From the NCBI RefSeq assembly GCF_013389365.1, contig NZ_JACADJ010000001.1, positions 62,001 to 126,000 on the forward strand: a stretch of 64,000 nt of DNA, read 5' to 3'. Shown here one piece after another: positions 38,701 through 47,345 of this stretch (its first letter is position 1; each line of letters begins with the position of its first letter). Below the pieces are notes generated by a model. The model was not told the origin of the DNA. It searched no databases and worked only from the letters and a program-made list of their open reading frames with translations. This DNA is from Desulfobacter latus. GTDB lineage: Bacteria; Desulfobacterota; Desulfobacteria; Desulfobacterales; Desulfobacteraceae. The translations under genes and the position numbers were made by a program.

Positions 38701-39075
38701 TGCTTTGTTATACTGAACCACAGCCGGATCATTGCCAATGCCTTTGAAGGCAAGGGCGGCAATATCCATATTGTTTCGGATTATTTTTTAGCCGATCCGG
38801 AAAGCACGGTGATGGCATCTTCTCAGCTTGGTATTGACGGAACCGTTCAGATTGATTCACCGGATACGGATATTTCCGGCGGGCTGGCCGGCCTGAAAAT
38901 CCCTGATCTGGATGTTACAGCGCTTTTGCACAGTTCCTGCGCCTTGAAAACTATGGATACATCCAGCAGTTTGGTTGTCACAGGCCGGGGGGGACGGCGT
39001 TCAGCGCCCGATGATTTCATGTCCAACGTTTATTTTGATTTTGATGATGCGTCTGAAGACATGCCGGCAAAATAG
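35719..39075 (+). CDS. TpsA exoprotein with filamentous-haemagglutinin N-domain
   Basis: Protein of 1,118 residues. Signal peptide (to about residue 31), then a TPS secretion domain (about 35-180) with GGNLFHSFKTFNINTGESA and LNPAGVMFGPNASLEISGSF. The rest is a beta-helix built of irregular repeats (GGDI/GGNI, TLTLADGG, GSGSGG motifs) to about 1,040. The C-terminal segment SSLVVTGRGGRRS and a preceding Cys pair match the conserved end of cyanobacterial and deltaproteobacterial members. It should be exported by the upstream TpsB and stay on or leave the surface. No toxin or enzyme domain is seen. SD GAGGAG before the ATG. Confidence 0.94.
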   Translation: MTFIYRICLVFFIILWVPWIFIVQFQNACAKIVTDGTIGSAMSLSGPDYAVSSDLGQQVGGNLFHSFKTFNINTGESATFSGPAGIQNIISRVTGGSASSIDGILKSGISGADFFFLNPAGVMFGPNASLEISGSFRVSTADYLRFSDNGRFDASDPQNSVLTSAQPEAFGFLGKNPATAISVEGELWAPKGETLSVVAGDITITGGILAAKGGRINAAAVNSAGEVDIDRMDISGFKQLGDIEMKENANIYTSDSGDAAGLGGGDIYIRGNHFEINNSHVRSETFGDKDGGVIDIELRGALTITDAGTVSGATGGDGKGSDINIDVTDLEISNGGTIDTQVYGSGSGGNLSINAQNSVMISGQGNYGTDIDTRVTSSASGSGSNLMISAETLILEEGGMVQAETHGSGTGSRVDLNVGSLELTDGGAICVGSISSGQGGDLNIHAQDSINISGTMVLGENESATGSCIFAYAPNAAGLDAGQIDIVSTTLNLADAGKIFSIAMGDGQAADISIQAGDSVTIAGFQSDFSSSIESLTIGNGDAGNIKINTGTLTLTDTGGIAASSDGRGDAGDIDLNVSSLLLQDGGMIHASANDQGNGGNITVSALEFIDISGSVEAGPGQFYNALISAMTWENGNAGTISLSAPRITLADEGKIEAFSFGSGNAGDIDIACSTLTLEGNETYINADITGSGHGGDITVKTDQLIITGGAGISADVFGVDPDIIEETNTTWNIDLSTGTGETTGQGGSVNITATDAIVISGTDNGGDISSFLSVSTGSSGNGGNLVLSSPNVRISDGGWIQATTTNDGNGGNIQMDVETLTLAKGGQVNATTSGTGSGGDINILASKQIAVSGNYNEEQLSGIQSRTKDSGDAGKIFIATPMLTMAHGGEINTSSLDGTGSGGSIRIDASLVDMQPHAAIRAQSTGTGQAGSITIQTDDAISLYGSRITTESLDADGGNITLNTVNHLYLLDSRITTSVQGGLGNGGNIEIDPCFVILNHSRIIANAFEGKGGNIHIVSDYFLADPESTVMASSQLGIDGTVQIDSPDTDISGGLAGLKIPDLDVTALLHSSCALKTMDTSSSLVVTGRGGRRSAPDDFMSNVYFDFDDASEDMPAK

Positions 39076-39091
39076 ACAAGGAGCTTTAAAT

Positions 39092-41464
39092 ATGCTCAAA
39101 AGATGTAGTGCAAGCCATAAAAATTTTATATGCCTGATTTTGCAATTTATTTTTTTTACCTTGGCGGCCGTCGAAGCGCCGGCGGACGGCCTTGCAGGAT
39201 GTGATTCTGCAAGCGCATTGTCCTTGCAGGCCCTTTCTGCGGATGACCTTATGAAAAAGGCAAATACCGCATTTGGACGGGGTGATTTTGTCGCTGCCAT
39301 TGATCAATGGGATGCTGCCGAGAAATTATACCAGGCGGATCAAAACATAAAAAAAATAATTGATATCAGCTGTCGCACGGCTGAGGCGTATCGTGTTATG
39401 GGCCATCATCAGCTTGCCGAGGAGAACCTCCGGTCGGCATTGACCCCGGCGCAAAACCAACAAAACCCGTTGTGGGCTGCCCGGGTTCATCTGGGCCTGG
39501 GACAGTTGTACCTCTCCCAGGGGAGAACCGAACCTGCCGGGGCGCATCTGAGAAACGCATTGATGTCGGCAAAGGACGCGAAAAATCGCCAGTTAACGGC
39601 AAGTGTACTCACGGCCATGGGAAACATGCTCACGGTGCAACAGGATTATGATGGTGCAGTGGATGCTTATAAAAAAAGCGATGACCTGTTTCAGCAGATA
39701 AACCGTCCGGTGTCACAGCTCAAGAATATGATCAACATGGCTAAAATTCATTATATACAAAAGAATTACCAAAACGCCCTGACCCTGCTCAAAGATGCAA
39801 AAAATAGCGCCGAACACCTGCCGGACAGCCATGATAAAGCGTTTTGCCTGATCGCCATTGCAAAACAGATGGTCAAACTTCAGGCATTTCATACCGTTTT
39901 GGACCATCGCCGGGAAGAGATCATCCTTATGGCCCATGACACCTTGAATACAGCCAAACAAGTTGCCATGAACCTGGATGATATGACGGCCTTGTCCCAT
40001 GCCCTGGGATATATGGGGCACTTGTATGAAAAAAGCCGTCGATATAACGAGGCCCTGCAGTTAACACGACAGGCCCTGTTTGCAGCCCAGAAAGCCGATA
40101 TAAAACAGGTTCTATATCAATGGCAATGGCAGACCGGGCGGCTTCTCAAGGCACAGGGACATATGGACCGGGCCATTGAGGCGTACCGGCGCACCATCAA
40201 TACCCTTGACATCATCCGGGACGACATTTCCGTTCATTGCAACCAAAACCGGCAGCTCTCTTTCCGGGAAGTGGTGGGGCCTGTCTATTTTGAGCTGGCA
40301 GACCTCCTGCTCCGGCGAAGCGCCTTAAACCGAGGTTCAAAGCAGTCCAAAGACGATCTTCGGGAAGCCAGGGACACCATTGAGCAGCTCAAAGCGGTTG
40401 AACTTCAGGACTATTTCCAGGATGAATGTATCACGTCCCTTGAAAGTACCGAATTCAATCTGGATAAACACTTTAAACAGACGGCAATCTTTTATCCGAT
40501 CCTGCTTCCGGACCGAATGGAAATACTGGTTACGCTCCCCGATGGTCTCAGGCAGGAGACCATACCCATTGATGCCAATACCATTGCAAAGCAGATCAAG
40601 GGGTTCAGGCAGCAACTGGAATCTCCCTTATCCGGGGATTATATGGCATCTGCAAAGCAGCTTTACCGCCGGCTGATTCATCCCCTGGAAAAACAGCTGG
40701 CCGAACAGCACATCACAACATTGGTTTTCATACCGGACGGGGCATTGCGGACCATTCCCATGGCAGCACTTCATGATGGTGAGAAATTTCTTGTTGAAAA
40801 ATATGCCGTGGCCGTCACGCCGGGGCTGACCTTTACCGCCCTGACCCGTCCGGCTCCTGAAAAAAACAGCCGCCTGATGCTCAGTGGTTTGACCGAAGGC
40901 GTGCAGGGGTTTCCCGCCCTGCCCAATGTCGATTTTGAACTGGATGCACTCCAAACTCTTTATCCCTGTGATGTGTTTAAAAATCAAACCTTTACCTTGT
41001 CGAACGTTCAAGACATATTTAGAAAAAAGCCTTATTCCGTTGTTCATATCGCGTCTCACGGACAATTTAACCGGGATCATAATAAAACATTTTTACTGAC
41101 CTATGATAACAGGTTGACCATGGATATGCTTGAAGATCTGATGAGAATTCGCAAGCTGAAAAAAGAACCGGTGGAACTGTTAACCCTGAGCGCCTGCCAG
41201 ACCGCTGTGGGGGACGACCGGGCCGCCCTGGGATTGGCCGGTATCGCCATCCGATCCGGCGCACTAAGCGCCCTGGCCAGCCTTTGGTTCATTGATGACA
41301 GGGCCACATCGCTTCTGGTTACGGAATTTTATAAAAAATTTCAAACGCCGTCTTTTTCCAAGGCCCGCGCCCTGCAGATTGCCCAGAACCGGCTGATCCA
41401 TGACTCCCGTTATAGCCATCCATTCTACTGGGCCCCTTTTTTATTGATCGGCAACTGGTTATAG
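39092..41464 (+). CDS. Exported TPR-CHAT protein (caspase-like)
   Basis: Protein of 790 residues with a signal peptide (hydrophobic 11-27), then about eight TPR-type helical repeats (about 55-420) and a C-terminal CHAT domain (about 500-790). The caspase-type dyad is present: His656 in HIASHGQF and Cys702 in LSACQTAVGD. It ends YWAPFLLIGNWL, the classical CHAT terminus. CHAT domains are cysteine peptidases or peptidase-like, often activated by partner proteins. Its position after tpsA and its export suggest a periplasmic role in processing or sensing. Start at ATG 39092 because AAGGAG lies eight bases upstream; an in-frame extension overlaps tpsA without homology. Confidence 0.92.
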   Translation: MLKRCSASHKNFICLILQFIFFTLAAVEAPADGLAGCDSASALSLQALSADDLMKKANTAFGRGDFVAAIDQWDAAEKLYQADQNIKKIIDISCRTAEAYRVMGHHQLAEENLRSALTPAQNQQNPLWAARVHLGLGQLYLSQGRTEPAGAHLRNALMSAKDAKNRQLTASVLTAMGNMLTVQQDYDGAVDAYKKSDDLFQQINRPVSQLKNMINMAKIHYIQKNYQNALTLLKDAKNSAEHLPDSHDKAFCLIAIAKQMVKLQAFHTVLDHRREEIILMAHDTLNTAKQVAMNLDDMTALSHALGYMGHLYEKSRRYNEALQLTRQALFAAQKADIKQVLYQWQWQTGRLLKAQGHMDRAIEAYRRTINTLDIIRDDISVHCNQNRQLSFREVVGPVYFELADLLLRRSALNRGSKQSKDDLREARDTIEQLKAVELQDYFQDECITSLESTEFNLDKHFKQTAIFYPILLPDRMEILVTLPDGLRQETIPIDANTIAKQIKGFRQQLESPLSGDYMASAKQLYRRLIHPLEKQLAEQHITTLVFIPDGALRTIPMAALHDGEKFLVEKYAVAVTPGLTFTALTRPAPEKNSRLMLSGLTEGVQGFPALPNVDFELDALQTLYPCDVFKNQTFTLSNVQDIFRKKPYSVVHIASHGQFNRDHNKTFLLTYDNRLTMDMLEDLMRIRKLKKEPVELLTLSACQTAVGDDRAALGLAGIAIRSGALSALASLWFIDDRATSLLVTEFYKKFQTPSFSKARALQIAQNRLIHDSRYSHPFYWAPFLLIGNWL

Positions 41465-41518
41465 AATAATTAAAGAATATGTTTTTTCAGGGAAAAAAAT
41501 AAAATTATGGAGAAATTC

Positions 41519-42172
41519 ATGAATGTTTCTTGTAAAATCAGCACTATATTGATGGCGTCCTTTATTTTAACAGCTGTCGGTTTCACACATAGTCTGTCTG
41601 AGGAAAGAAGGGTCAGGGCAAAAATCGGCATACAGATTAAATCTGATGACAACATTAAACGTGCAAAATCAATGGACCGGGTTCGCACATCTGATTTTTT
41701 GCGTATTTATGTACTACCGGAAGAACCGTTTCATGTTTATGTCGTTCATACGGATTATACCACGGCAACCCTGTTAAACACGGCAAAAGACAACTCCCCC
41801 AAGGTCACTCATTTGACCATTCCTTCCCGTAAAGATTTTTATCAAGTGGATGGCAAAAGTCCTATTGAAGGGTTTAGTATTGTCTGCAGCCCGGATGAAC
41901 TCATTGAAATGTCGGAGTTATTCGGATCCGGATCAATTTCTCATCATAAATGGGCGGCCTATGAAACGGCCTTACGACAAAAAAGCAAGATTGATTTGAG
42001 CCAGCGCATTGAAAAACCATTTGCCATTGCCGGTAATGTCAGGGGCAATAAATCCTTTGCCGGTAATGACAGGGGCAATAAATCTGATACGGATGTGTTC
42101 ATTCAGGCGTTACCTATCTTTTCCGGAAACCATATTCTAGTCAGAACATATGAATTTCGGGTTAAAAAATAA
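41519..42172 (+). CDS. DUF4384-like exported protein
   Basis: Protein of about 217 residues with a signal peptide (about 1-25). The middle (SDFLRIYVLPEEPFHVYVVH, then THLTIPSRKDFYQV and GKSPIEGFSIVCSPDEL) has the beta pattern of DUF4384, a domain often found near CHAT/caspase-like proteins. Two 10-residue repeats (AGNVRGNKSF and AGNDRGNKSD) lie near the C-terminus. Start set at ATG 41519 because GGAG is well spaced before it; ATG 41507 is an alternative. Its 3' end overlaps the next cyclase gene by 23 bases. Function unknown; probably a periplasmic partner of the CHAT protein. Confidence 0.75.
   Translation: MNVSCKISTILMASFILTAVGFTHSLSEERRVRAKIGIQIKSDDNIKRAKSMDRVRTSDFLRIYVLPEEPFHVYVVHTDYTTATLLNTAKDNSPKVTHLTIPSRKDFYQVDGKSPIEGFSIVCSPDELIEMSELFGSGSISHHKWAAYETALRQKSKIDLSQRIEKPFAIAGNVRGNKSFAGNDRGNKSDTDVFIQALPIFSGNHILVRTYEFRVKK
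42029..42088 (+). repeat. 30-bp tandem repeat within the DUF4384-like gene
   Basis: Two in-frame units, 42029-42058 and 42059-42088, share GCCGGTAATG-CAGGGGCAATAAATC with few changes. It adds ten residues of Gly/Asn-rich linker. Confidence 0.8.
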
Positions 42173-44348
42173 AAAAGATTTAAAATTCATAACAGTTTTA
42201 GGCCTCTTCCTTTTATGGACGGTTTCAGCCTTTTGGTTTTTGGGACGGGGGAATGTATGGAGCCGTTATAATTTTCAGATGCTTGATTCTTTTTACCGGT
42301 ATGCGGTTCAATCAGGGCATGGCCCGCCATTATCCCCGAAAATTGCCTATGTTCTCATCACCAATGACAGTTATGATTATGTCGACAAAAACATTCTGGA
42401 TCGCGCCTATATGGCAAAGGTGAATGATGTTTTGAACAAACTGGGGGTGGCGGCGTTGGCGTATGATATCATCTTTGCCCGCCCGGGAAAGGCAGACGCC
42501 GACCAGTGTCTGGTAAAAAGTATACAGGATCTTGGAAATGTATATCTGCCCATTGGTCTTGACTGTTCAAATCAGAAGAGATCTTTTAAATGGGAAACAG
42601 GTTCCGCATATGAACGATTTCGCTTTGATTATCTTTTCAAACCCATAGAAAAAGGGGAATCCCATCCCTTTTATGCGGTCAGGGCCTTGATGCAGGCAGA
42701 CAAATTTTCCAGGGCGGCTTTTAACTCAGGACACATCAGCGCGATGAGTGATCCTGACGGCGTATTTCGACATAATGCAATGCTCCTGAGAGTGGATGAT
42801 TCCTATTTTCCAACCCTGTCGTTGTCCATGTTTCTGGATTATGCCGGGATATCCTTTGATGAGATCACCGTTCATTGGGGTGAAAAAATTGTTATTCCGG
42901 CAACAAAACACAATTTTCTTGAAACGGATATCATTATACCGATAGATAACCAAGGGCGGACCTTTATTCCATATGCACAGGATTGGCATAATGGATTCAA
43001 AAAAATGGGGATACACACCCTGTTGCAATATTATGACGATAAAAATTTAAGGGGAAATTTGACGGATTTTTTTGAAGGAAAATTTGTTTTTATCGGAGAT
43101 GTTTCCAGCGGTATTTCCGATCTGGGGCAAACCCCGCTTGAACACAGCGCATCGCTGATTGAGATGCATACGGCATTGCTGAACGGCCTGTTGACCCATT
43201 CTTTTTATGCCGGGTGGTCATTTGAAAAAACCCTTGGTTTCATATTGGCAATGGGTACAATATTGGTGTTGTCGGCTTTCTTGAAACCTCCCTGGATATT
43301 TTATGGTACCGGCTGTCTTGTTTTCGCAGCCGTCATCGGCATTGCATGGTTTGACATTATTCAATTTTCGCTTGTGCCGGTGTTTACTATTTTCAGTAGT
43401 ACGGGGTTTATTTTTCTGGGGTTGATTATTGGGTCGGAAATTATTGTTTCCAAGGACCGGGCATTTATAAAAAGTGCTTTTTCCAGATATGTTCCTGAGA
43501 AAGTTGTTCTCAAAATGCTTTCAAATCCGGAATTACTGAACTGGGGCGGAGAAGAACGTATTATTACGGTGCTTTTTGCCGATCTTGAAAATTTTACGGC
43601 CATTTCAGAAAAAATGAAACCAGCCGATCTGGTCACGTTACTCAACGATTATCTTACCGAAATGACCGATATTGTTCTGGCACAAGGCGGTATTATAGAT
43701 AAATATCAAGGCGACTCCATCATGGCAGAATTCGGTGCGCCTTTTGATTATGCGGATCATGCAGACAGGGCTGTGAAAGCCGGATTGGCAATGCAACAGC
43801 GCCTGAAAACCCTGCGTTCCATATGGCGATCAAAAGGGCTTCCGGAACTGCGTTGCCGGGTGGGAATCAATACCGGGCCCATGATTATAGGAAATCTGGG
43901 ATCACGTCAAATCTTTGATTATACCGTCATCGGTGATGCCGTTAATCTGGCATCTCGGTTGGAAGGTGCCAATAAATATTATAATACATATCTAATGATT
44001 TCCGAATTCACCCATGCCGCGCTTACACCGGGAATGTTTCTGACACGTATTTTGGATAGCATTAAAGTAAAGGGGAAAAAAGAGGCTGTAAACGTTTTTG
44101 AGGTGTATGGGACCTGTTCTGAAAATAGTAATATGGATCATGAATCGTATTATCAAATTTATAATCACGCGTTTGAGACCTATCTGGTTCAAGAGTTTGC
44201 TTGCGCGCGGGACCTCTTTTTAAGGGCATTATCACTGCGGCCGGACGATCCGGCGTCTAAAAATATGATTACCCGGATTGATTCGATTGTTTTAAAAAAT
44301 AAGATGCCGATAAACTGGGATGGGTCAATTGCCTTGACAGAAAAATGA
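42150..44348 (+). CDS. CHASE2-domain adenylate/guanylate cyclase 2
   Basis: Protein of 732 residues built like the cyclase at 29019: N-terminal helix (about 14-34), CHASE2 (about 40-345; KIAYVLITNDSYDYV), three membrane helices (about 350-430) and a class III cyclase (about 475-650). Both metal motifs are seen (LFADLENFT and DKYQGDSIM) along with FDYTVIGDAVNLASRLEG. The C-terminus (about 660-732) is TPR-like. It overlaps the DUF4384 gene by 23 bases and has a poor ribosome site, so translation is likely coupled. It should convert a periplasmic state of this module into a cyclic nucleotide signal. Confidence 0.92.
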   Translation: MNFGLKNKKDLKFITVLGLFLLWTVSAFWFLGRGNVWSRYNFQMLDSFYRYAVQSGHGPPLSPKIAYVLITNDSYDYVDKNILDRAYMAKVNDVLNKLGVAALAYDIIFARPGKADADQCLVKSIQDLGNVYLPIGLDCSNQKRSFKWETGSAYERFRFDYLFKPIEKGESHPFYAVRALMQADKFSRAAFNSGHISAMSDPDGVFRHNAMLLRVDDSYFPTLSLSMFLDYAGISFDEITVHWGEKIVIPATKHNFLETDIIIPIDNQGRTFIPYAQDWHNGFKKMGIHTLLQYYDDKNLRGNLTDFFEGKFVFIGDVSSGISDLGQTPLEHSASLIEMHTALLNGLLTHSFYAGWSFEKTLGFILAMGTILVLSAFLKPPWIFYGTGCLVFAAVIGIAWFDIIQFSLVPVFTIFSSTGFIFLGLIIGSEIIVSKDRAFIKSAFSRYVPEKVVLKMLSNPELLNWGGEERIITVLFADLENFTAISEKMKPADLVTLLNDYLTEMTDIVLAQGGIIDKYQGDSIMAEFGAPFDYADHADRAVKAGLAMQQRLKTLRSIWRSKGLPELRCRVGINTGPMIIGNLGSRQIFDYTVIGDAVNLASRLEGANKYYNTYLMISEFTHAALTPGMFLTRILDSIKVKGKKEAVNVFEVYGTCSENSNMDHESYYQIYNHAFETYLVQEFACARDLFLRALSLRPDDPASKNMITRIDSIVLKNKMPINWDGSIALTEK

Positions 44349-44422
44349 TAAAAAAATAAAACAGCAAAAATCGCAAACAAAGAATCAAATGTTACGCTTG
44401 AACCGGGAAAGGTGGTGTCATT

Positions 44423-46210
44423 GTGGGAATCGGTGTTAAACTGAATGTAAATATATTAATTTTGCTGCTTATCGGTTTTTGTTGCTTATTAATCATGGTG
44501 AATCGAGAAGTCAGCCGAAATGAAGGTCACCTTATTAGCAGCATCGTGGAGAATGTCGAAGACAATGGGAAGAAAAATATCGACTCGCTTTCCAAAAATT
44601 TTCAACGCATTGAAAAAAAGTTCAATACGCTGACCCGTACTACCAAGGATATTGTTACAAATTTATACATTTCTTCCTATGGTGCCCTGACAAAGTCCAT
44701 TGCCAATCAGATATTTCCCCTGGTGATTAATTTTCAAATGGAAGAGGCCCGGCAGAGCATCCGTACACTGATGGAAGAAAACCCTGCAATTTCCTGGATA
44801 GAATTTTCAACGTCTGAAACGCCGTCCCAAGATGACGTCATTAATATGGGAGTCCGCCTGACCGGTGACATGCAAAAAGTGTTTTCGCATACGATTCGGG
44901 ATGACTTTAATTACATGGGCCTGTCCCTGCAGGTGAATCTGGAAAGTATGGAAGCGGTTTCCAGAATCGAAAGCATGCTGCAGGAAATTAATGCGGAAAA
45001 TAAAAAAGTGATTTCCGGAATCATCGGGCAGCAGAAAAAGGAGGTCTCAGAAATCAAAATGTTTTCTTCCGAGCTGTCAAAAGCAGCCCAGCGGGCATTG
45101 AATTTGAAATTGATTTTCATCATGTCTTTTACATTTGTTGTCATCGGCATTTCCATGTCATTTGTCGCCAGGTCAATTGTTCGACCGATTCTTACCAGTA
45201 TCGCGTTTGCACGACAGATCGCCAAAGGCAATTTTTCCAGGACCATTGATACAAACAGAAAAGATGAGGTCGGGGGCCTTATTCAATCCTTAAATGAAAT
45301 GATCGGCGGTCTGGGGCGGATTTTTACCGGATTAAAAGGCGAGGCCGGATTGTTGTCGGAATCTTCCCAGGCTCTGTCCTCCGTGTCAGTTAATTTGTCC
45401 TCCGTTTCAAAAGAGACAAATACCAATGCAAAAGCGCTTTTCAATGCTGCCCGGACCATGAACCTAAACATCAGGGATGTTGAATCCGCTGTCCGGGAAG
45501 CGGCCTCAAATATAGAACGCATTGTCAATTCCACCACGGATATGGAGTCAGTCATCGTATCATCGGTCAAATCATCTGAAGATATGAGAGATATCAGCCT
45601 TCGTGCATCGAACCGGGGTAAAGCGGTTCTGGAAACCACAACGGCCTTAGGTAAGAGCGCAAGCCGTATTACCAGAATAACGGAAAGCATCACCGAGATT
45701 TCAGAAAGTACCAATCTTCTTGCCCTTAATGCAACCATAGAAGCGGCCAGGGCGGGCGAAGCCGGTAAAGGATTTGCCGTGGTAGCCAATGAAATCAAGG
45801 ATCTGGCCCGGCAGACGGCAGAGGCAACCATGGAAATAAAACAGCATATAGACGGCATCCAGGCATCTGCCGGTCAAGCACTTGAAGAGATCACAGGGAT
45901 CACTCAGCTCATTGCCGAGGTGGATGAGCGCGCAGTGAGTGTGGCGGGTGCCATGGAGGCACAGTCTGGTAAAACCCGGGATATTGCTGACAGTATTTCC
46001 TCGGTTTCCGTCGGCATCAGGGAGATCACGAACAGCATTGCAGATAATGCCGACCTCTCAGAACGGATCACCGAGGATAGCCGAAACCTGACCCAAGCAT
46101 CGGAAGTGACCTCCGGGGAGAGCTTGAATGTGAAAGAAAAAAGTGATGAATTGAATATCATCGCTGCAAAGTTATTTGAAACCGTAGGACAATTTCAATT
46201 AGGCCCATGA
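44423..46210 (+). CDS. Methyl-accepting chemotaxis protein
   Basis: Chemoreceptor of 595 residues with a GTG start, preceded by AAAGGTGG. Membrane helices at about 9-25 and 228-250 bracket a periplasmic, mostly helical sensor of about 200 residues. A HAMP linker (about 248-300) and signalling domain follow; the hairpin tip reads [23 protein letters not shown]. The trunk shows heptad-like methylation helices. There is no C-terminal NWETF tether. It is 74 bases after the CHASE2 cyclase and may belong to that unit. Its stop (TGA) directly abuts the ATG of an IscB-tail reading frame. Confidence 0.93.
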   Translation: MGIGVKLNVNILILLLIGFCCLLIMVNREVSRNEGHLISSIVENVEDNGKKNIDSLSKNFQRIEKKFNTLTRTTKDIVTNLYISSYGALTKSIANQIFPLVINFQMEEARQSIRTLMEENPAISWIEFSTSETPSQDDVINMGVRLTGDMQKVFSHTIRDDFNYMGLSLQVNLESMEAVSRIESMLQEINAENKKVISGIIGQQKKEVSEIKMFSSELSKAAQRALNLKLIFIMSFTFVVIGISMSFVARSIVRPILTSIAFARQIAKGNFSRTIDTNRKDEVGGLIQSLNEMIGGLGRIFTGLKGEAGLLSESSQALSSVSVNLSSVSKETNTNAKALFNAARTMNLNIRDVESAVREAASNIERIVNSTTDMESVIVSSVKSSEDMRDISLRASNRGKAVLETTTALGKSASRITRITESITEISESTNLLALNATIEAARAGEAGKGFAVVANEIKDLARQTAEATMEIKQHIDGIQASAGQALEEITGITQLIAEVDERAVSVAGAMEAQSGKTRDIADSISSVSVGIREITNSIADNADLSERITEDSRNLTQASEVTSGESLNVKEKSDELNIIAAKLFETVGQFQLGP

Positions 46211-46426
46211 ATGAAAAAAAAAGTCAAAGGCTTTCAGACGGGCGACATCGTCAAGGCGGTTGTCACTTCCGGCAAAAAGGTTGGAACGTACACCGGGCGC
46301 GTCGCTGTCAGAAAAAGCGGATCATTTAACATTAAAACAGTGGACAAAACAGTACAGGGCATTAGCTGGAAATATTGCAGGCTGCTTCATGCATCTGATG
46401 GTTATTCCTACAATACGACGTGCTAA
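46211..46426 (+). pseudogene. C-terminal fragment of IscB-type RRXRR/HNH nuclease
   Basis: A 71-residue reading frame beginning KKKVKGFQTGDIVKAVV, with TGRVAVRKSGSFNIKT and VQGISWKYCRLLHASDGYSY. These match the last 60-70 residues of RRXRR-HNH proteins, now called IscB, the transposon-encoded ancestors of Cas9. The RuvC, HNH and bridge parts are missing and nothing like them lies upstream, where the chemoreceptor ends one base before this ATG. It is therefore a remnant. It could be translated by stop-start coupling (TGAATG). Identification is from memory of the family's C-terminal motif. Confidence 0.7.
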
Positions 46427-46455
46427 GGTCCGGTGCATGGCTACTAAATTATTAT

Positions 46456-46492
46456 AAGGAGGGCGGCAATTCCTTGCCGCATTTTATGAATT
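46456..46492 (+). promoter_or_regulatory. Shine-Dalgarno plus hairpin before the ModA-like gene
   Basis: AAGGAGG (46456-46462) is followed by a perfect hairpin (GCGGCAA, loop TTCC, TTGCCGC at 46463-46480) and then 12 bases to the ATG. Unfolded, the SD is 30 bases from the start codon; folded, it is brought into range. The hairpin may be a right-end remnant of the IscB element. Confidence 0.4.
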
Positions 46493-47257
46493 ATGAAAAA
46501 AAAATGTACAGCGTTATTGATTGCTTTGGTTCTTTTTGCGCCGGGTGTTCTTTTTGCAAAAACACCGTGTAAACTGGTGGTATATTGCGGGGTCACAATG
46601 CTCAAACCCATGGTGGCGCTTTCAAATGAGTTTCAAAATCAGACTGGGTGTAAAGTACAGTTTGTCAAGGGGGGCTCCGGCAAATTGCTTCAGCTGCTGC
46701 TGAAAAATAAAAATGGAGACCTCTATCTGCCTGGTTCAGATTCCTATGTTAAAAAAATGGAAACCGAGCATCCGGGTTTGGTGACGGCCAAGGCACCGGT
46801 GGGATACAACCAGGCGGCCATCTTTGTAAAAAAAGAGAATCCCAAAGGGGTACCGGCAGACCTTTCTGCTTTGGCAAATGACCGTTTCAGATCCATTATC
46901 GGATCTGCCGAGCGGGGGAGCATCGGCAAAGAAACAAAAAAAATACTCACAAAATTCGGCAATTATGACTTGGTTAAAGAAAAGGCGATTGTCACCTCCC
47001 ATTCTCAGAGTCTGGTAAATGCCATCAAGGCCGACAAGGCCGATGTCAGTATTAACTGGTATGCCGTATCCACCTGGAAAGAAAATTCTAAGGATGTCGA
47101 GGCGCTCAGGCTCAGTGAGGATTTTGCCGCCAAAAAGAAACTTGTGCTGACGGTTTTAAGTGATTCAACCCACCCTGATCAGGCAAAGGCATTCCTGGAC
47201 CTTGTGGCTTCGGAAAAAGGCCATGCCGTCTTTAAGCAATACGGACTGGCGGATTAA
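46493..47257 (+). CDS. ModA-like periplasmic substrate-binding protein
   Basis: Protein of 254 residues with a signal peptide (cleavage after LFA, about residue 23). The mature part starts KTPCKLVVYCGVTMLKPM and contains FVKGGSGKLLQLLLKN, the two-lobed fold of molybdate/tungstate or related oxyanion-binding proteins. The key Ser/Gly anion contacts appear as GVT and GGSGK. No permease or ATPase gene is adjacent, so it is an orphan binding protein; it might feed a distant transporter or a sensor such as the chemoreceptor before it. Substrate not assignable. Confidence 0.85.
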   Translation: MKKKCTALLIALVLFAPGVLFAKTPCKLVVYCGVTMLKPMVALSNEFQNQTGCKVQFVKGGSGKLLQLLLKNKNGDLYLPGSDSYVKKMETEHPGLVTAKAPVGYNQAAIFVKKENPKGVPADLSALANDRFRSIIGSAERGSIGKETKKILTKFGNYDLVKEKAIVTSHSQSLVNAIKADKADVSINWYAVSTWKENSKDVEALRLSEDFAAKKKLVLTVLSDSTHPDQAKAFLDLVASEKGHAVFKQYGLAD

Positions 47258-47345
47258 ACAGGAAATCCCCGTTATAACAGCGATATACGACATAACGTCA
47301 GGCTTATTCGGTTTTCGGCCGACCATCCTTTATTCCCAATATCAT

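Noticed and set aside
39190-39205. LAGC in the CHAT protein's N-terminus as a lipobox.
   Set aside because: It lies about seven residues after the end of the hydrophobic stretch; ordinary signal peptidase I cleavage near VEA fits better.
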